NCBI GenBank assembly: GCA_945895375.1
Contig: CAMDEE010000006.1
Span: 42,876-106,875, forward strand
From: Auritidibacter sp. Marseille-P8566
GTDB lineage: Bacteria > Actinomycetota > Actinomycetes > Actinomycetales > Microbacteriaceae
Direction: 5' to 3'
DNA: 64,000 nucleotides
The notes beneath the pieces are model-generated. The model ran no database searches and was not told the origin of the DNA. It saw nothing but the letters and a program-made list of their open reading frames with translations. Below are positions 7,912 to 15,603 of the stretch, in pieces (the first letter of the stretch is position 1; every line of letters starts with the position of its first letter). Position numbers and translations under genes: made by a program.

Positions 7912-9423
7912 GTGCTCACACTTTTTCAAAGATTTAGCCTTAGCCCTAGAAGGCTCTACCAAATAGAGTCTTGGGGTCCACTGGTCATAATCTTCCTAGC
8001 CTTGGCGCTTAGGCTCTATAACCTTGGCTATCCGCAGAGTTTGAACTTTGATGAGACCTATTACGTCAAAGATGCCTACGCTTTACTAAACGGTGGCTAC
8101 GAGCGTGAATGGTCTTCAACTGCCGATGACAGATTTGCAGCTGGTAATCCAGAAGGGTTACTAGGTAGTCCTTCTTTTGTAGTTCACCCACCACTTGGTA
8201 AATGGCTCATTGGTTTAGGCATGCTGATCTTTGGGGCAGGTTCTCCTTTTGGTTGGCGCATTGTTGTTGCTCTATTGGGTGTAGCAACTGTGTGGCTAAC
8301 CATGAAGGCAGCCAGATTGATTTTCCATTCCAAGATCTGGGCCTTGGTAGCTGGCTTCCTAATGGCTATCGATGGAGTTGGCATTGTTTTATCTAGAGCA
8401 GCACTGCTAGATCAAATACTGGGATTCTTTGTGATTCTGGCATTCGTGCTTCTGCTCAAAGATCGCAAGCAGGTTCGACTGCAGAGCTGGAATAGACCAT
8501 GGCTAGTAGCCATGGGTGTTGCTCTTGGTTTAGCGACAGCCGTGAAATGGTCAGGGCTGTATTTCATTGCGGTCTTTGGTTTATACATTGTGGTGAGTGA
8601 AGCTCACCTAAACTTCAGAGTTCAAAAAAATGTTGAAGCGAAGCTAGAAAGCACTCTGCCTAAATCATTTTGGATAGTTCCATCAATTACTCAAGCAGTT
8701 AGAAACGGTGTGCTGGTAGTTGTTCCTGCCTTCTTTGTTTACCTGTTTAGTTGGACTGGCTGGTTGTTATCTAAAGATGCTTGGAGTCGTAACTGGGCAG
8801 ATCAGGCTGGCAATGCTCTTACTGGTTTCTTCGCTTGGATTCCAACTCCCCTGCAATCTCTGTGGCACTATCACACAGAGATTTATAACTTCCATATCAA
8901 CCTGACTGCATCTCATGTGTATGCCTCCCCTGCATACACCTGGTTATTCATGCTCAGACCAACAGCTTTCTTCTGGGAAGACCAAGACTCTGGTTGTCTT
9001 TTTGACACAGCTAGTTCTGACTGTGTTTCTGCAATCACTGCTTTAGGTAATCCGATTATCTGGTGGGGCGCTGTTTTAGCTTTGAGTGTTTTGATTGCTT
9101 CATGGTTTAGAACTAGGGATAAGACCATTGTGCTTTTGGCTACTGGATTATTAGCCGGATATGTTCCTTGGCTATTACTCCCAAATAGAACCATGTTTGA
9201 GTTTTATGTAATTTCCTTCTCACCTTGGATCATGCTAATTCTGGTAGCAGGGCTTAGGGCTTGGTTCCAGAACTCTGCAAAGCCTAAAACTGCTGCTCAC
9301 TGGATTGCTGGCTACCTGAGCATTGCAGCCCTGACTAGCGCTTTCTTCTATCCAATCTGGACTGGAATGTGGATTAGCTATGACTTCTGGCGGCTCCACA
9401 TGTGGCTACCCTCTTGGATTTAG
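7912..9423 (+). CDS. Dolichyl-phosphate-mannose--protein O-mannosyltransferase (GT39)
   Basis: Polytopic membrane enzyme that moves mannose from a polyprenyl-phosphate donor to secreted proteins. After TM1 (VIIFLALALRLYNLG) comes the conserved loop NFDETYYVKDAY with the catalytic acidic pair, then FVVHPPLGKWLIGLGM, many hydrophobic segments and the C-terminal PIWTGMWISYDFW. Length 503. An open frame runs upstream to 7732 but would overlap rsmI; the GTG at 7912 with a TACCAT box 6 nt before it is the better start. Likely acts on proteins exported by Sec, such as the NlpC/P60 or calcium-repeat proteins; that target is inference. Confidence 0.92.
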   Translation: MLTLFQRFSLSPRRLYQIESWGPLVIIFLALALRLYNLGYPQSLNFDETYYVKDAYALLNGGYEREWSSTADDRFAAGNPEGLLGSPSFVVHPPLGKWLIGLGMLIFGAGSPFGWRIVVALLGVATVWLTMKAARLIFHSKIWALVAGFLMAIDGVGIVLSRAALLDQILGFFVILAFVLLLKDRKQVRLQSWNRPWLVAMGVALGLATAVKWSGLYFIAVFGLYIVVSEAHLNFRVQKNVEAKLESTLPKSFWIVPSITQAVRNGVLVVVPAFFVYLFSWTGWLLSKDAWSRNWADQAGNALTGFFAWIPTPLQSLWHYHTEIYNFHINLTASHVYASPAYTWLFMLRPTAFFWEDQDSGCLFDTASSDCVSAITALGNPIIWWGAVLALSVLIASWFRTRDKTIVLLATGLLAGYVPWLLLPNRTMFEFYVISFSPWIMLILVAGLRAWFQNSAKPKTAAHWIAGYLSIAALTSAFFYPIWTGMWISYDFWRLHMWLPSWI

Positions 9424-9453
9424 CCTAAAAAGGCAACTATCAGTGGCCTCGGT

Positions 9454-9459
9454 TAGGCT
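9454..9459 (+). promoter_or_regulatory. -10-like hexamer for the MFS gene at 9466
   Basis: TAGGCT, 6 nt before the ATG; no Shine-Dalgarno in between. Confidence 0.45.
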
Positions 9460-9465
9460 TGACGG

Positions 9466-10647
9466 ATGCGCACTTATGCAGAACTTTTCAAAAACCCCGG
9501 AGTAGCGTCAGTCCTATTTGCTCAACTACTAGCCCGTTTCCCTTTCGGAATGCAGACAATTACCTTTGCAATCCACCTAGAGCACATCTTTGGTAACTAC
9601 ACCGTTGCAGGTTTAGCTATTGCCGCATCAACCGTTGGAGCAGCTTTCTCTGCCCCGATACTGGGTCGACTAGTAGCCCTCTATGGCATCAAGGTAATCG
9701 TGATCAGCTGCTCCTTGATTTCACCGATTGGTTTCTTACTATTAGCCTTTGCTCCACTGACTGAAGGCCAGGCAATTCTTACAGCGCTAGCACTAGGTCT
9801 GTTTGTTCCACCAATTCAGCCTGCTGCCAGAGCTGTTTACCCAACCCTGGTGAAATCTGAATCAGTGAGAAATAACTTGTTTTCTGTGGATGCAATCCTT
9901 CAGGAAGTGATTTGGATTGTTGGTCCTGTTCTAACCACAATCCTTATTGCGACAACTAACACTGTTGTTCCATTGGTTGTCATGGTGTTTGTTCAAATAA
10001 TTGGTGGTCTCTGGTTTGCTCTGCTACCTCAGGTGCAAGGAGCTCCTATTCCTAGGTCAAAGAAGAAGATGGGTAGCGTTCTTCGCACACCACTTGTACG
10101 AATCATGATTGTTGTGAACCTTTTGTTCGTCGGTTCATTCTCTGCTTTGGAAATCGGAGCCGTAGCAGCTGTTGGTGAAGCTGGCGCAGGATTTGTTCTA
10201 GCCATGCTTTCCATTGGATCTGTAGTTGGCGCTCTTGTCTTTGGACACAGAGCGAGATCACCTATGGCTCTAACCAAGCAACTTGGTGTTGTTCTAATCG
10301 GTGACCTACTAATCTTCTTCAACGCTAAAGATCCACTATGGCTGGGTATTTGTCTGTTTATATCAGGTATCGGTGTTGCTCTAGCCTTTGCAACAATGAG
10401 TGCAATTATCGCTAAGTCAATCCCGTTAGATGACACTCCTGAGGTTTATGGCTGGATAGGTAGCGGACAGAACATCGGTTATGGATTAGGCGCTGCCCTT
10501 GCTGGAGTATTAGTCGACAACCTTTCAAGTACGGCATCATTCGCCTTCGCTTCAGGATTAGATGGTCTAGCCATGCTGGTTGCCTTTGCAGCGGTAGCAA
10601 TAACACCTAGTCTTTTGGACAGCAAAGCAGAAAAGAAAGTCAAGTAA
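9466..10647 (+). CDS. Major facilitator superfamily transporter
   Basis: A 393-residue inner-membrane carrier with about 12 hydrophobic segments (for example FGMQTITFAIHLEHIFG, then AGLAIAASTVGAAFSAPILG). The loop after TM2 (GRLVALYGIKVIVI) fits MFS motif A only loosely. The substrate cannot be read from the sequence; the layout resembles MFS_1 drug/efflux-type proteins of Actinobacteria. Its stop codon overlaps the ATG of the next gene by one base (TAATG), so the two are co-translated. Confidence 0.88.
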   Translation: MRTYAELFKNPGVASVLFAQLLARFPFGMQTITFAIHLEHIFGNYTVAGLAIAASTVGAAFSAPILGRLVALYGIKVIVISCSLISPIGFLLLAFAPLTEGQAILTALALGLFVPPIQPAARAVYPTLVKSESVRNNLFSVDAILQEVIWIVGPVLTTILIATTNTVVPLVVMVFVQIIGGLWFALLPQVQGAPIPRSKKKMGSVLRTPLVRIMIVVNLLFVGSFSALEIGAVAAVGEAGAGFVLAMLSIGSVVGALVFGHRARSPMALTKQLGVVLIGDLLIFFNAKDPLWLGICLFISGIGVALAFATMSAIIAKSIPLDDTPEVYGWIGSGQNIGYGLGAALAGVLVDNLSSTASFAFASGLDGLAMLVAFAAVAITPSLLDSKAEKKVK

Positions 10648-10928
10648 TGTACACATACGCAGTTACCTATACCTTCAGTGCAGAGCCTAAAGAAGTTCAA
10701 CAGATCAGACCTATCCACCGTGAGTGGTTAGCCATTCAATTAGCTGAGGGAAACCTTCTAGCCAGCGGGCCAATGGTCGATAGGCCTGCAGCGTTACTTA
10801 TATTTAAGGCAGGTTCTATTGAAGAGCTGAACACTCTTTTAGACCAAGACCCTTATGAAATTGCCGGAGTTATCGGTGAGCGCACTATTGAGGCGTGGAA
10901 CCCCGTCTTCGGCCCATTCAGTAGTTAG
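10647..10928 (+). CDS. YCII-related (YciI-like) domain protein
   Basis: A 93-residue cytosolic protein of the dimeric ferredoxin-like YCII family. It shows YAVTYTF, a conserved His (PIHREWL, residue about 29), ASGPMVDRPAALLIF and the Asp-Pro motif LDQDPYE, which form the putative active site. The reaction is unknown for most members. It starts inside the stop of the MFS gene and is followed after 8 nt by the epimerase-like gene, forming a three-gene run. Confidence 0.9.
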   Translation: MYTYAVTYTFSAEPKEVQQIRPIHREWLAIQLAEGNLLASGPMVDRPAALLIFKAGSIEELNTLLDQDPYEIAGVIGERTIEAWNPVFGPFSS

Positions 10929-10936
10929 GAGCAGTT

Positions 10937-11833
10937 ATGCGAGTTCTCATCTCAGGAGCGAGTGGACTAGTTGGAACAGAACTACAAAAACAACTCTTAG
11001 CCCTTGGTCACACACCAGTTGTCTTAGTTCGAGACCAAGTTACTAAAGCGAACCAGGTGCACTGGAATCCAACTACAGGTGAGTTAGATCACACTGTCAT
11101 GGAAAGCATTGACGCTGTTGTAAACATGGCGGGAGCTACCACCGGCAAACTTCCTTGGACTAAGAATTATAAAAAAGAACTCGTAAACTCCAGACTCGAC
11201 TCAACTAGAACTCTTGTTAAAGCCATGGTCAAGGCAACAAAGAAACCAAAGGTGTTTGTCAGCGGTTCTGCTTCTGGCTTCTATGGTGACACTGCCGATG
11301 TGTTACTGAATGAAACCGCTCCTCGTGGAGCTGGTTTTCTGGCAGACCTTGCTGTTGCTTGGGAACGTGAAGCAATGAAGGCACCATCGGGAATTCGTGT
11401 AGTGCTTGCTAGAACAACGATGGTGCTATCTAGAAAAAAGGGTGCTCTTGGTAGATTGCTTCCAATTCTTCGAGCAGGTGTTGGTGGAAAGCTTGGTAAT
11501 GGTAAGCAGTGGTGGGCTTGGATTTCACTTCCAGATCAAGCGCGTGCAATCATTCATTTGATCAACACAGGCTCAGCAAGTGGTCCATACAACCTAACCG
11601 CTCCTGAGCCAGCTACCTGCGAAACGCTAATCATGCAGTTGGGTAAATCACTCAATAAGCCAACTCTTATTCCTGTTCCTGCTTTTGCGTTGAAGCTAGC
11701 CTTCTGGGAAGGTGCTCAAGAGTTACTGCTTTGTAGTCAGAAGATGAGCGCGGACAGATTGCTTGCAACCGGATTTATCTTTGAACACCCAACACTAAAA
11801 AGTGCCTGCGATTGGGTTGCTGCTAAGTCCTAA
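10937..11833 (+). CDS. TIGR01777-family epimerase-like SDR protein
   Basis: Atypical short-chain dehydrogenase of the YfcH/SDR39U1 group. The N-terminal Rossmann motif SGASGLVGTEL, NMAGATTGKLPW, the SGSASGFYG block and a C-terminal EHPTLKSAC identify the family. Substrate is unknown. A TTAGGAGCAGTT ribosome-binding site precedes the ATG. The 3' end overlaps the convergent MFS gene at 11823 by 11 nt. Confidence 0.9.
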   Translation: MRVLISGASGLVGTELQKQLLALGHTPVVLVRDQVTKANQVHWNPTTGELDHTVMESIDAVVNMAGATTGKLPWTKNYKKELVNSRLDSTRTLVKAMVKATKKPKVFVSGSASGFYGDTADVLLNETAPRGAGFLADLAVAWEREAMKAPSGIRVVLARTTMVLSRKKGALGRLLPILRAGVGGKLGNGKQWWAWISLPDQARAIIHLINTGSASGPYNLTAPEPATCETLIMQLGKSLNKPTLIPVPAFALKLAFWEGAQELLLCSQKMSADRLLATGFIFEHPTLKSACDWVAAKS

Positions 11834-12947
11834 TCGACTTCATAAATTGGTAAGAAGAAGCCGCAATAAGGGTTCCTGCTATGCCGCCAACAATCAGTGG
11901 CAGTGTGATGTCCACTCGACCAATAAATCCACCAACCAAGCCACCGATAGGCATTAGGCCCCAAACGATGGTTCTTCTGGTGCCATGGATACGACCAAAG
12001 ATTTCATTAGGGATCATGGCGTGATAGGTAGACATCAAAAGGATGTTCCACTGGGCAATAAAGAGCCCGTGAACAAAGCTTGCAATTAGATACCAGGTTA
12101 TGTTTGGAGCAAGGCCACCAACTAACAGCGAAAAGGAGGATAGAGGCAAGCTGATGGCTAGCGTCTGGGCCCTGCCAAAGCGAGCAGAAAGCTTAGGTGA
12201 GAGGAATGCTCCAAATAGCGCTCCTAGGGCAAGGGGAATCATTACTAAGCCGTATTCGACTTCTTTGACCTTGAGGTGATCTAGCAGGAATAGCACAAGA
12301 GTTGCCTGGCCAATTGCGTAACAGAAGCCGACCGCTCCTGTTGTCATCACCAATCTAAAAAGCACCTTGTGTTGCCATAGATAAACGAGGCCCTCTTTGA
12401 TCTCCGTCTTCAACGGAGCACGTTTAGGAGCATCTGCTGCTCTAGGAGGCTGCATGGAGTTAGAAGGAATCGTACTAATGAGAATCATCGCTGCAACATA
12501 GCAAGCAGCTAGCCCTAAGAAAGGTGAATAAGCAGCGCTAACGAAGATGACCGCCCCTAGAGGGATACCAATGAAGCTCTGCATTATGGTGTCAGCGATT
12601 TGAAGCCTGGAGTTGCCTCGCTCTAGCTGACTGCCTTTTAGAAGAGATGGGATTGTGGACTGAGTGGCAGTGTCATAGACCACCTCAGAGATGCCGAAGA
12701 TGAAAGTCAAGATCATTAGGGCAACCAGGTTCATTTGACCAGAGATGATTAGCGAAGCCAAGGCTATTCCGATACCGACACGGGTTGCCTGAACAAAGAT
12801 CATCGAAAGTCTTCTATTGACCCTGTCCAACAGAGCTCCAAGCGGAATGGCGGCCATTGCCAATCCGTCAGCAAACTTACTAATCATTGCTGCCGACCAA
12901 ATCTTGTTGAAAGTTGTCCCTAAACTCTCATTTGATTTATCTGACAC
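11823..12947 (-). CDS. MFS transporter with an apparent internal deletion around TM1-TM2
   Basis: MFS_3-type carrier, 374 residues. The usual N-terminus would be TM1, a loop, TM2 and then the GALLDRVNRR motif A. Here residues 20-40 read MISKFADGLAMAAIPL followed directly by GALLDRVNRR, so the end of TM1 and start of TM2 (roughly 35 residues by comparison with the family) seem missing, in frame. The rest, including a second LGALFGAFLSPKLSARFG loop, is intact. GTG start with AAGGAG 4 nt upstream. It may be a non-functional carrier or a protein with altered topology. Confidence 0.85.
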   Translation of the reverse strand: MSDKSNESLGTTFNKIWSAAMISKFADGLAMAAIPLGALLDRVNRRLSMIFVQATRVGIGIALASLIISGQMNLVALMILTFIFGISEVVYDTATQSTIPSLLKGSQLERGNSRLQIADTIMQSFIGIPLGAVIFVSAAYSPFLGLAACYVAAMILISTIPSNSMQPPRAADAPKRAPLKTEIKEGLVYLWQHKVLFRLVMTTGAVGFCYAIGQATLVLFLLDHLKVKEVEYGLVMIPLALGALFGAFLSPKLSARFGRAQTLAISLPLSSFSLLVGGLAPNITWYLIASFVHGLFIAQWNILLMSTYHAMIPNEIFGRIHGTRRTIVWGLMPIGGLVGGFIGRVDITLPLIVGGIAGTLIAASSYQFMKSIRT

Positions 12948-12977
12948 TTTGCTCCTTCGCGCTTGATAAGCCTAGCG

Positions 12978-13009
12978 AAAAAAGAAAAACCCCAGTCTTT
13001 CGACTGGGG
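12978..13009 (-). terminator. Rho-independent terminator of the histone-like gene
   Basis: Perfect 8-bp stem CCCCAGTC/GACTGGGG with a TTTC loop; read on the minus strand it is followed by TTTTTCTTTTTT. It lies 20 nt after the stop at 13030. Confidence 0.88.
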
Positions 13010-13029
13010 CCTCTCTTTGAAAAAAGAAT

Positions 13030-13656
13030 TTACTTCTTCTTTGCAGCCTTCTTTGCTGGAGCCTTCTTTGCAACAGCCTTCTTAGGTGCAGCCTTCTTCG
13101 CTGGAGCCTTCTTTGCAACTGCCTTCTTAGGTGCTGCCTTCTTGACTACCTTCTTAGCAACTGCCTTCTTAGCTGGAGCCTTCTTTGCAACTGCCTTCTT
13201 AGGAGCTGCCTTCTTCGCTACAGTCTTCTTTGCAACTGCCTTCTTAGGTGCAGCCTTCTTAGCTACAGTCTTCTTTGCAACTGCCTTCTTAGGTGCAGCC
13301 TTCTTTGCTACTGCCTTCTTTGCAGCAGGCTTCTTAGCCACTGCCTTCTTTGCTGTTGTTGCCATTTGTTTCGCTCCTTTGTTTGCGGCCTTTTCGACCT
13401 TTGCAGTGATCGCAGGTGTTGCTTTAGCAGCTTTCACTACAGCCTTGTTGATCGCCTTAGATGCTTTTGCAGTTATTTCAGGTGTGGCCTTTTCAATTGC
13501 CTTCGCTGCTTTAACTACGCCTCGTCTAGCGTCTTCTTTGACGTCATCGATTTTGTCGTCTAACTTGTCGACAGCTTCTTTGACTTCTTGCTTGATTTCC
13601 TTAACGGCGTTCTTACGAGCACGTCCGCCTTTTACCAGGTCATCTAGTAATCCCAT
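13030..13656 (-). CDS. Lysine/alanine-rich histone H1-like protein
   Basis: A 208-residue, very basic protein. Residues 1-97 are a charged, probably helical region ([28 protein letters not shown]). Residues 98-208 are tandem [10 protein letters not shown] / KKAPAKKA units like eukaryotic H1 tails and actinobacterial Hlp-type proteins, so nucleoid binding is a reasonable inference. Translation signal AAGGATGTTGTAA precedes the ATG at 13656. In-frame Met98 has an even better ribosome-binding site (see 13363-13380), so a short form of 111 residues may also be made. Followed by a strong terminator; monocistronic. Confidence 0.85.
   Translation of the reverse strand: MGLLDDLVKGGRARKNAVKEIKQEVKEAVDKLDDKIDDVKEDARRGVVKAAKAIEKATPEITAKASKAINKAVVKAAKATPAITAKVEKAANKGAKQMATTAKKAVAKKPAAKKAVAKKAAPKKAVAKKTVAKKAAPKKAVAKKTVAKKAAPKKAVAKKAPAKKAVAKKVVKKAAPKKAVAKKAPAKKAAPKKAVAKKAPAKKAAKKK
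13363..13380 (-). promoter_or_regulatory. Internal ribosome-binding site and ATG within the histone-like gene
   Basis: Minus strand AAAGGAG (13374-13380), an 8-nt spacer and ATG at 13365-13363, in frame with the long protein at codon 98. The short product would start [12 protein letters not shown], a typical start for free-standing H1-like proteins. Confidence 0.6.
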
Positions 13657-13757
13657 TTACAACATCCTTACTTTGGGGTCTCTTAAAGATTAGTGGCATT
13701 TATTACACAGATGCAGACAAATTGGTGTTTATTTTTTAGCGAGTTTTGTAAATATTT

Positions 13758-14177
13758 TTATCCGTTTGAGCGACGTCTTTCAAGAATTTCATCTAGAGTT
13801 TCCGAGCTTAGTTTTTCTTTAACTTCACGAGCTTGATCTAGCTCTCGAACTTCTGCCCACTGCACGTTCTCAATTTTTCCAAGTCTGGCTGAAAGAGGGT
13901 CTGGCAAACGATTCACTTCTACTTTTGCAGCAGGCTGAACCAGAGTTTCTTCTTGTTTCGCAATACCCTCTACATCGGCTTGAAACCAAGGGTTTTGCTG
14001 GGTTCTAACCTGAATTTTTGGAGCATTTGCTGCTTTAGTTGGCAGTTGAACGCGCTCAACTCTTTTTCTTCGCTTAGTTAGATCACCTAAACCACTTTTT
14101 CCGGAAGGTGTCATGAAACCTAACCAAAGCACAGCGATAACTAATAGAAGTAGTCCGCCTGTGCCTGTGATTTCCAT
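13758..14177 (-). CDS. Membrane-anchored protein of unknown function
   Basis: A 139-residue protein with one N-terminal transmembrane helix (GGLLLLVIAVLWLGFM, residues 7-22), then a basic stretch (KRRKRVERVQ) consistent with an N-out/C-in topology, and a soluble, charged C-terminal tail ending in a likely helix (LDEILERRR). I do not recognise a named domain. It stands alone between the histone-like gene and the acetyltransferase. A TAGTCT hexamer lies 6 nt before the ATG. Confidence 0.75.
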   Translation of the reverse strand: MEITGTGGLLLLVIAVLWLGFMTPSGKSGLGDLTKRRKRVERVQLPTKAANAPKIQVRTQQNPWFQADVEGIAKQEETLVQPAAKVEVNRLPDPLSARLGKIENVQWAEVRELDQAREVKEKLSSETLDEILERRRSNG

Positions 14178-14183
14178 AGTTCA

Positions 14184-14189
14184 AGACTA
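14184..14189 (-). promoter_or_regulatory. -10-like hexamer for the gene at 13758-14177
   Basis: TAGTCT on the minus strand, 6 nt before the ATG at 14177. Confidence 0.45.
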
Positions 14190-14258
14190 TATATCTCTTG
14201 TTATTTTCCTTGGCAAGTTAAATATTGCTCTCGGCGTGTCTAAATTGGTAATTTTTCG

Positions 14259-14870
14259 TTACTTTTCGAAATCGTATTTGATTTTTGGCACTGCGCGCCT
14301 GAGCCATCGATTGAGAACTCCGTCAGGAACTTCCTCAGCTGTCAGCGCAAAGACATAGTGATCACGCCAAGCATTATTGATGTGGATGTAATTCTTCTTG
14401 AGTCCCTCGTATCGTAGCCCTAGCTTTTGAACAACCCGAATGCTTGCTCCGTTTTCTGGGCGGATGTCAATCTCTACTCTGTGTAAACCAACAACCTTGT
14501 ATGCATAGTCCATAGCTAACGCAACAGCTGTTGGAGTAATGGAGTTACCTGCAACCTCAGGAATTATCCAGTAGCCAATCACGCATGAAGAAACGGATCC
14601 GTGCAAGATGTTCGCAACGTTTAGTTGTCCAACTACCTCACCTTTGTAAAGAATTAGGAATGGAAGCCCTTCATCATTCTCTAGTTGTCTAAGCAATCCC
14701 CTCACTTGAGCTTTGAAATCAAATGAAGTTGGGCCATTAGGGTTAGTTGCTTCCCAGGGCTTTAGCCAAGGTCGATTAGAAACGACCAGTCGCTCTAGTG
14801 TCTTAGCATCACGGGCTTTGATGATGCGTAAAGATATCTCACCGTGGGTAAGGACAAAAGAGTTGTTCAT
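14259..14870 (-). CDS. GNAT-family N-acetyltransferase, RimJ/RimL type
   Basis: Transfers acetyl from acetyl-CoA, probably to a protein N-terminus. The GNAT core shows IGYWIIPEVAGNSITPTAVALA (beta4 and the CoA loop, residues about 106-127), then HRVEIDIRPENGASIRVVQKLG, typical of RimJ. I start at the ATG at 14870 (MNNSFVLTHGEISLRI, 203 residues) rather than the longer frame reaching 14948, because the latter would run through the divergent cyclo-ligase start. Only 18 nt separate the two divergent start codons. Confidence 0.9.
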   Translation of the reverse strand: MNNSFVLTHGEISLRIIKARDAKTLERLVVSNRPWLKPWEATNPNGPTSFDFKAQVRGLLRQLENDEGLPFLILYKGEVVGQLNVANILHGSVSSCVIGYWIIPEVAGNSITPTAVALAMDYAYKVVGLHRVEIDIRPENGASIRVVQKLGLRYEGLKKNYIHINNAWRDHYVFALTAEEVPDGVLNRWLRRAVPKIKYDFEK

Positions 14871-14888
14871 GGTGGCAAGATTAGTGGC
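14871..14888. promoter_or_regulatory. 18-bp divergent region with a shared -10-like hexamer
   Basis: AAGATT (plus) / AATCTT (minus) occupies 14877-14882, with exactly 6 nt on each side to the ATG of the acetyltransferase (14870) and the cyclo-ligase (14889). No Shine-Dalgarno fits in the gap, so both mRNAs would be leaderless. The hexamers match TANNNT only at positions 2 and 6. Confidence 0.4.
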
Positions 14889-15398
14889 ATGAACGAAATC
14901 TCGCTTGCTAAAGCAACTATTCGCAAGCAAATTCTCAACCTTCGGCAATCAGGTAACCAGTCAAACCAAGCCCTCCTAGATAATCTCTTAGCTGTTGTGA
15001 AAACGCACAACCCTAAGCGTGTTGCCACATACATCTCTTACCCAACAGAACCTGACACTAAAGCCTTTATCCAAACCCTGCTCTCTGAGGGAATGACTGT
15101 TCTGGTCCCTGAGACTCTTGAAGATGGCAAATTGATGTGGCATGAGATTCTGGAGACCGAAGAGGTATCTCTAGCCGCTGGCGATCTGATGTTTGTTCCA
15201 GCTCTTGCTGTTGATGAGTTCGGTAACAGGCTAGGTCGAGGCAAGGGTTATTTCGATAGAGAGATCTCTTCACTTAGTGATGTCTTGGTTTATGCGGTGG
15301 TGTTTGAAAGTGAGGTCTTAGATGCTGTCCCTGTTGAAGACCATGACCAAAGAGTTGACGGTGTGGTAACCCAAGAGCACATTCGCAAAATAAACTAG
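14889..15398 (+). CDS. 5-formyltetrahydrofolate cyclo-ligase
   Basis: Converts 5-formyl-THF to methenyl-THF with ATP. The basic N-terminal KATIRKQIL, PTEPDTKAF, and the C-terminal signature LGRGKGYFDRE (nucleotide-binding) are clear. Length 169 is slightly short of the common 180-200. The ATG at 14889 is the only start compatible with the divergent gene. It is followed after 4 nt by the FmdB zinc-ribbon gene, a common actinobacterial pairing. Confidence 0.93.
   Translation: MNEISLAKATIRKQILNLRQSGNQSNQALLDNLLAVVKTHNPKRVATYISYPTEPDTKAFIQTLLSEGMTVLVPETLEDGKLMWHEILETEEVSLAAGDLMFVPALAVDEFGNRLGRGKGYFDREISSLSDVLVYAVVFESEVLDAVPVEDHDQRVDGVVTQEHIRKIN
15391..15396 (+). promoter_or_regulatory. -10-like hexamer for the FmdB-type gene
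   Basis: TAAACT, 6 nt before the ATG at 15403; it overlaps the end of the cyclo-ligase gene. Confidence 0.4.
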
Positions 15399-15402
15399 AG
15401 CA

Positions 15403-15603
15403 ATGCCCACCTATTCATACAAGTGCACCAAATGTGCTCACGAATTCGATGTTCAACAGTCGATTACCGATGACGCCATTGCCAGCTGCCCTGAGTGTGA
15501 GGGTAAAGTGCAGAAAATGTTTGGCAAGGTAGGGGTAACCTTCAAGGGAACTGGCTTCTATATAACAGACAGTAAGCCTGCTCCGCCTAAGAAAGAAAAC
15601 TAA
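15403..15603 (+). CDS. FmdB-family zinc ribbon protein
   Basis: A 66-residue protein that opens MPTYSYKCTKCAHEFDVQQS and has a second pair CPEC near residue 30: a four-cysteine zinc ribbon (CxxC...CxxC), followed by a glycine-rich GTGFYITDS and a proline/lysine tail. FmdB-type regulators are a defined family with unknown exact role. It abuts the convergent helicase-like gene with no spacer. Confidence 0.93.
   Translation: MPTYSYKCTKCAHEFDVQQSITDDAIASCPECEGKVQKMFGKVGVTFKGTGFYITDSKPAPPKKEN

Noticed and set aside
13030..13365. The repeat-rich DNA as a CRISPR-like or satellite array.
   Set aside because: The units are in frame, coding [10 protein letters not shown] motifs; no regular repeat-spacer structure.
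12914..13693. A 259-residue plus-strand frame rich in Phe/Ala opposite the histone-like gene.
   Set aside because: It is the antisense shadow of the AAKK repeats (TTCTTNGC read backwards) and crosses the terminator.
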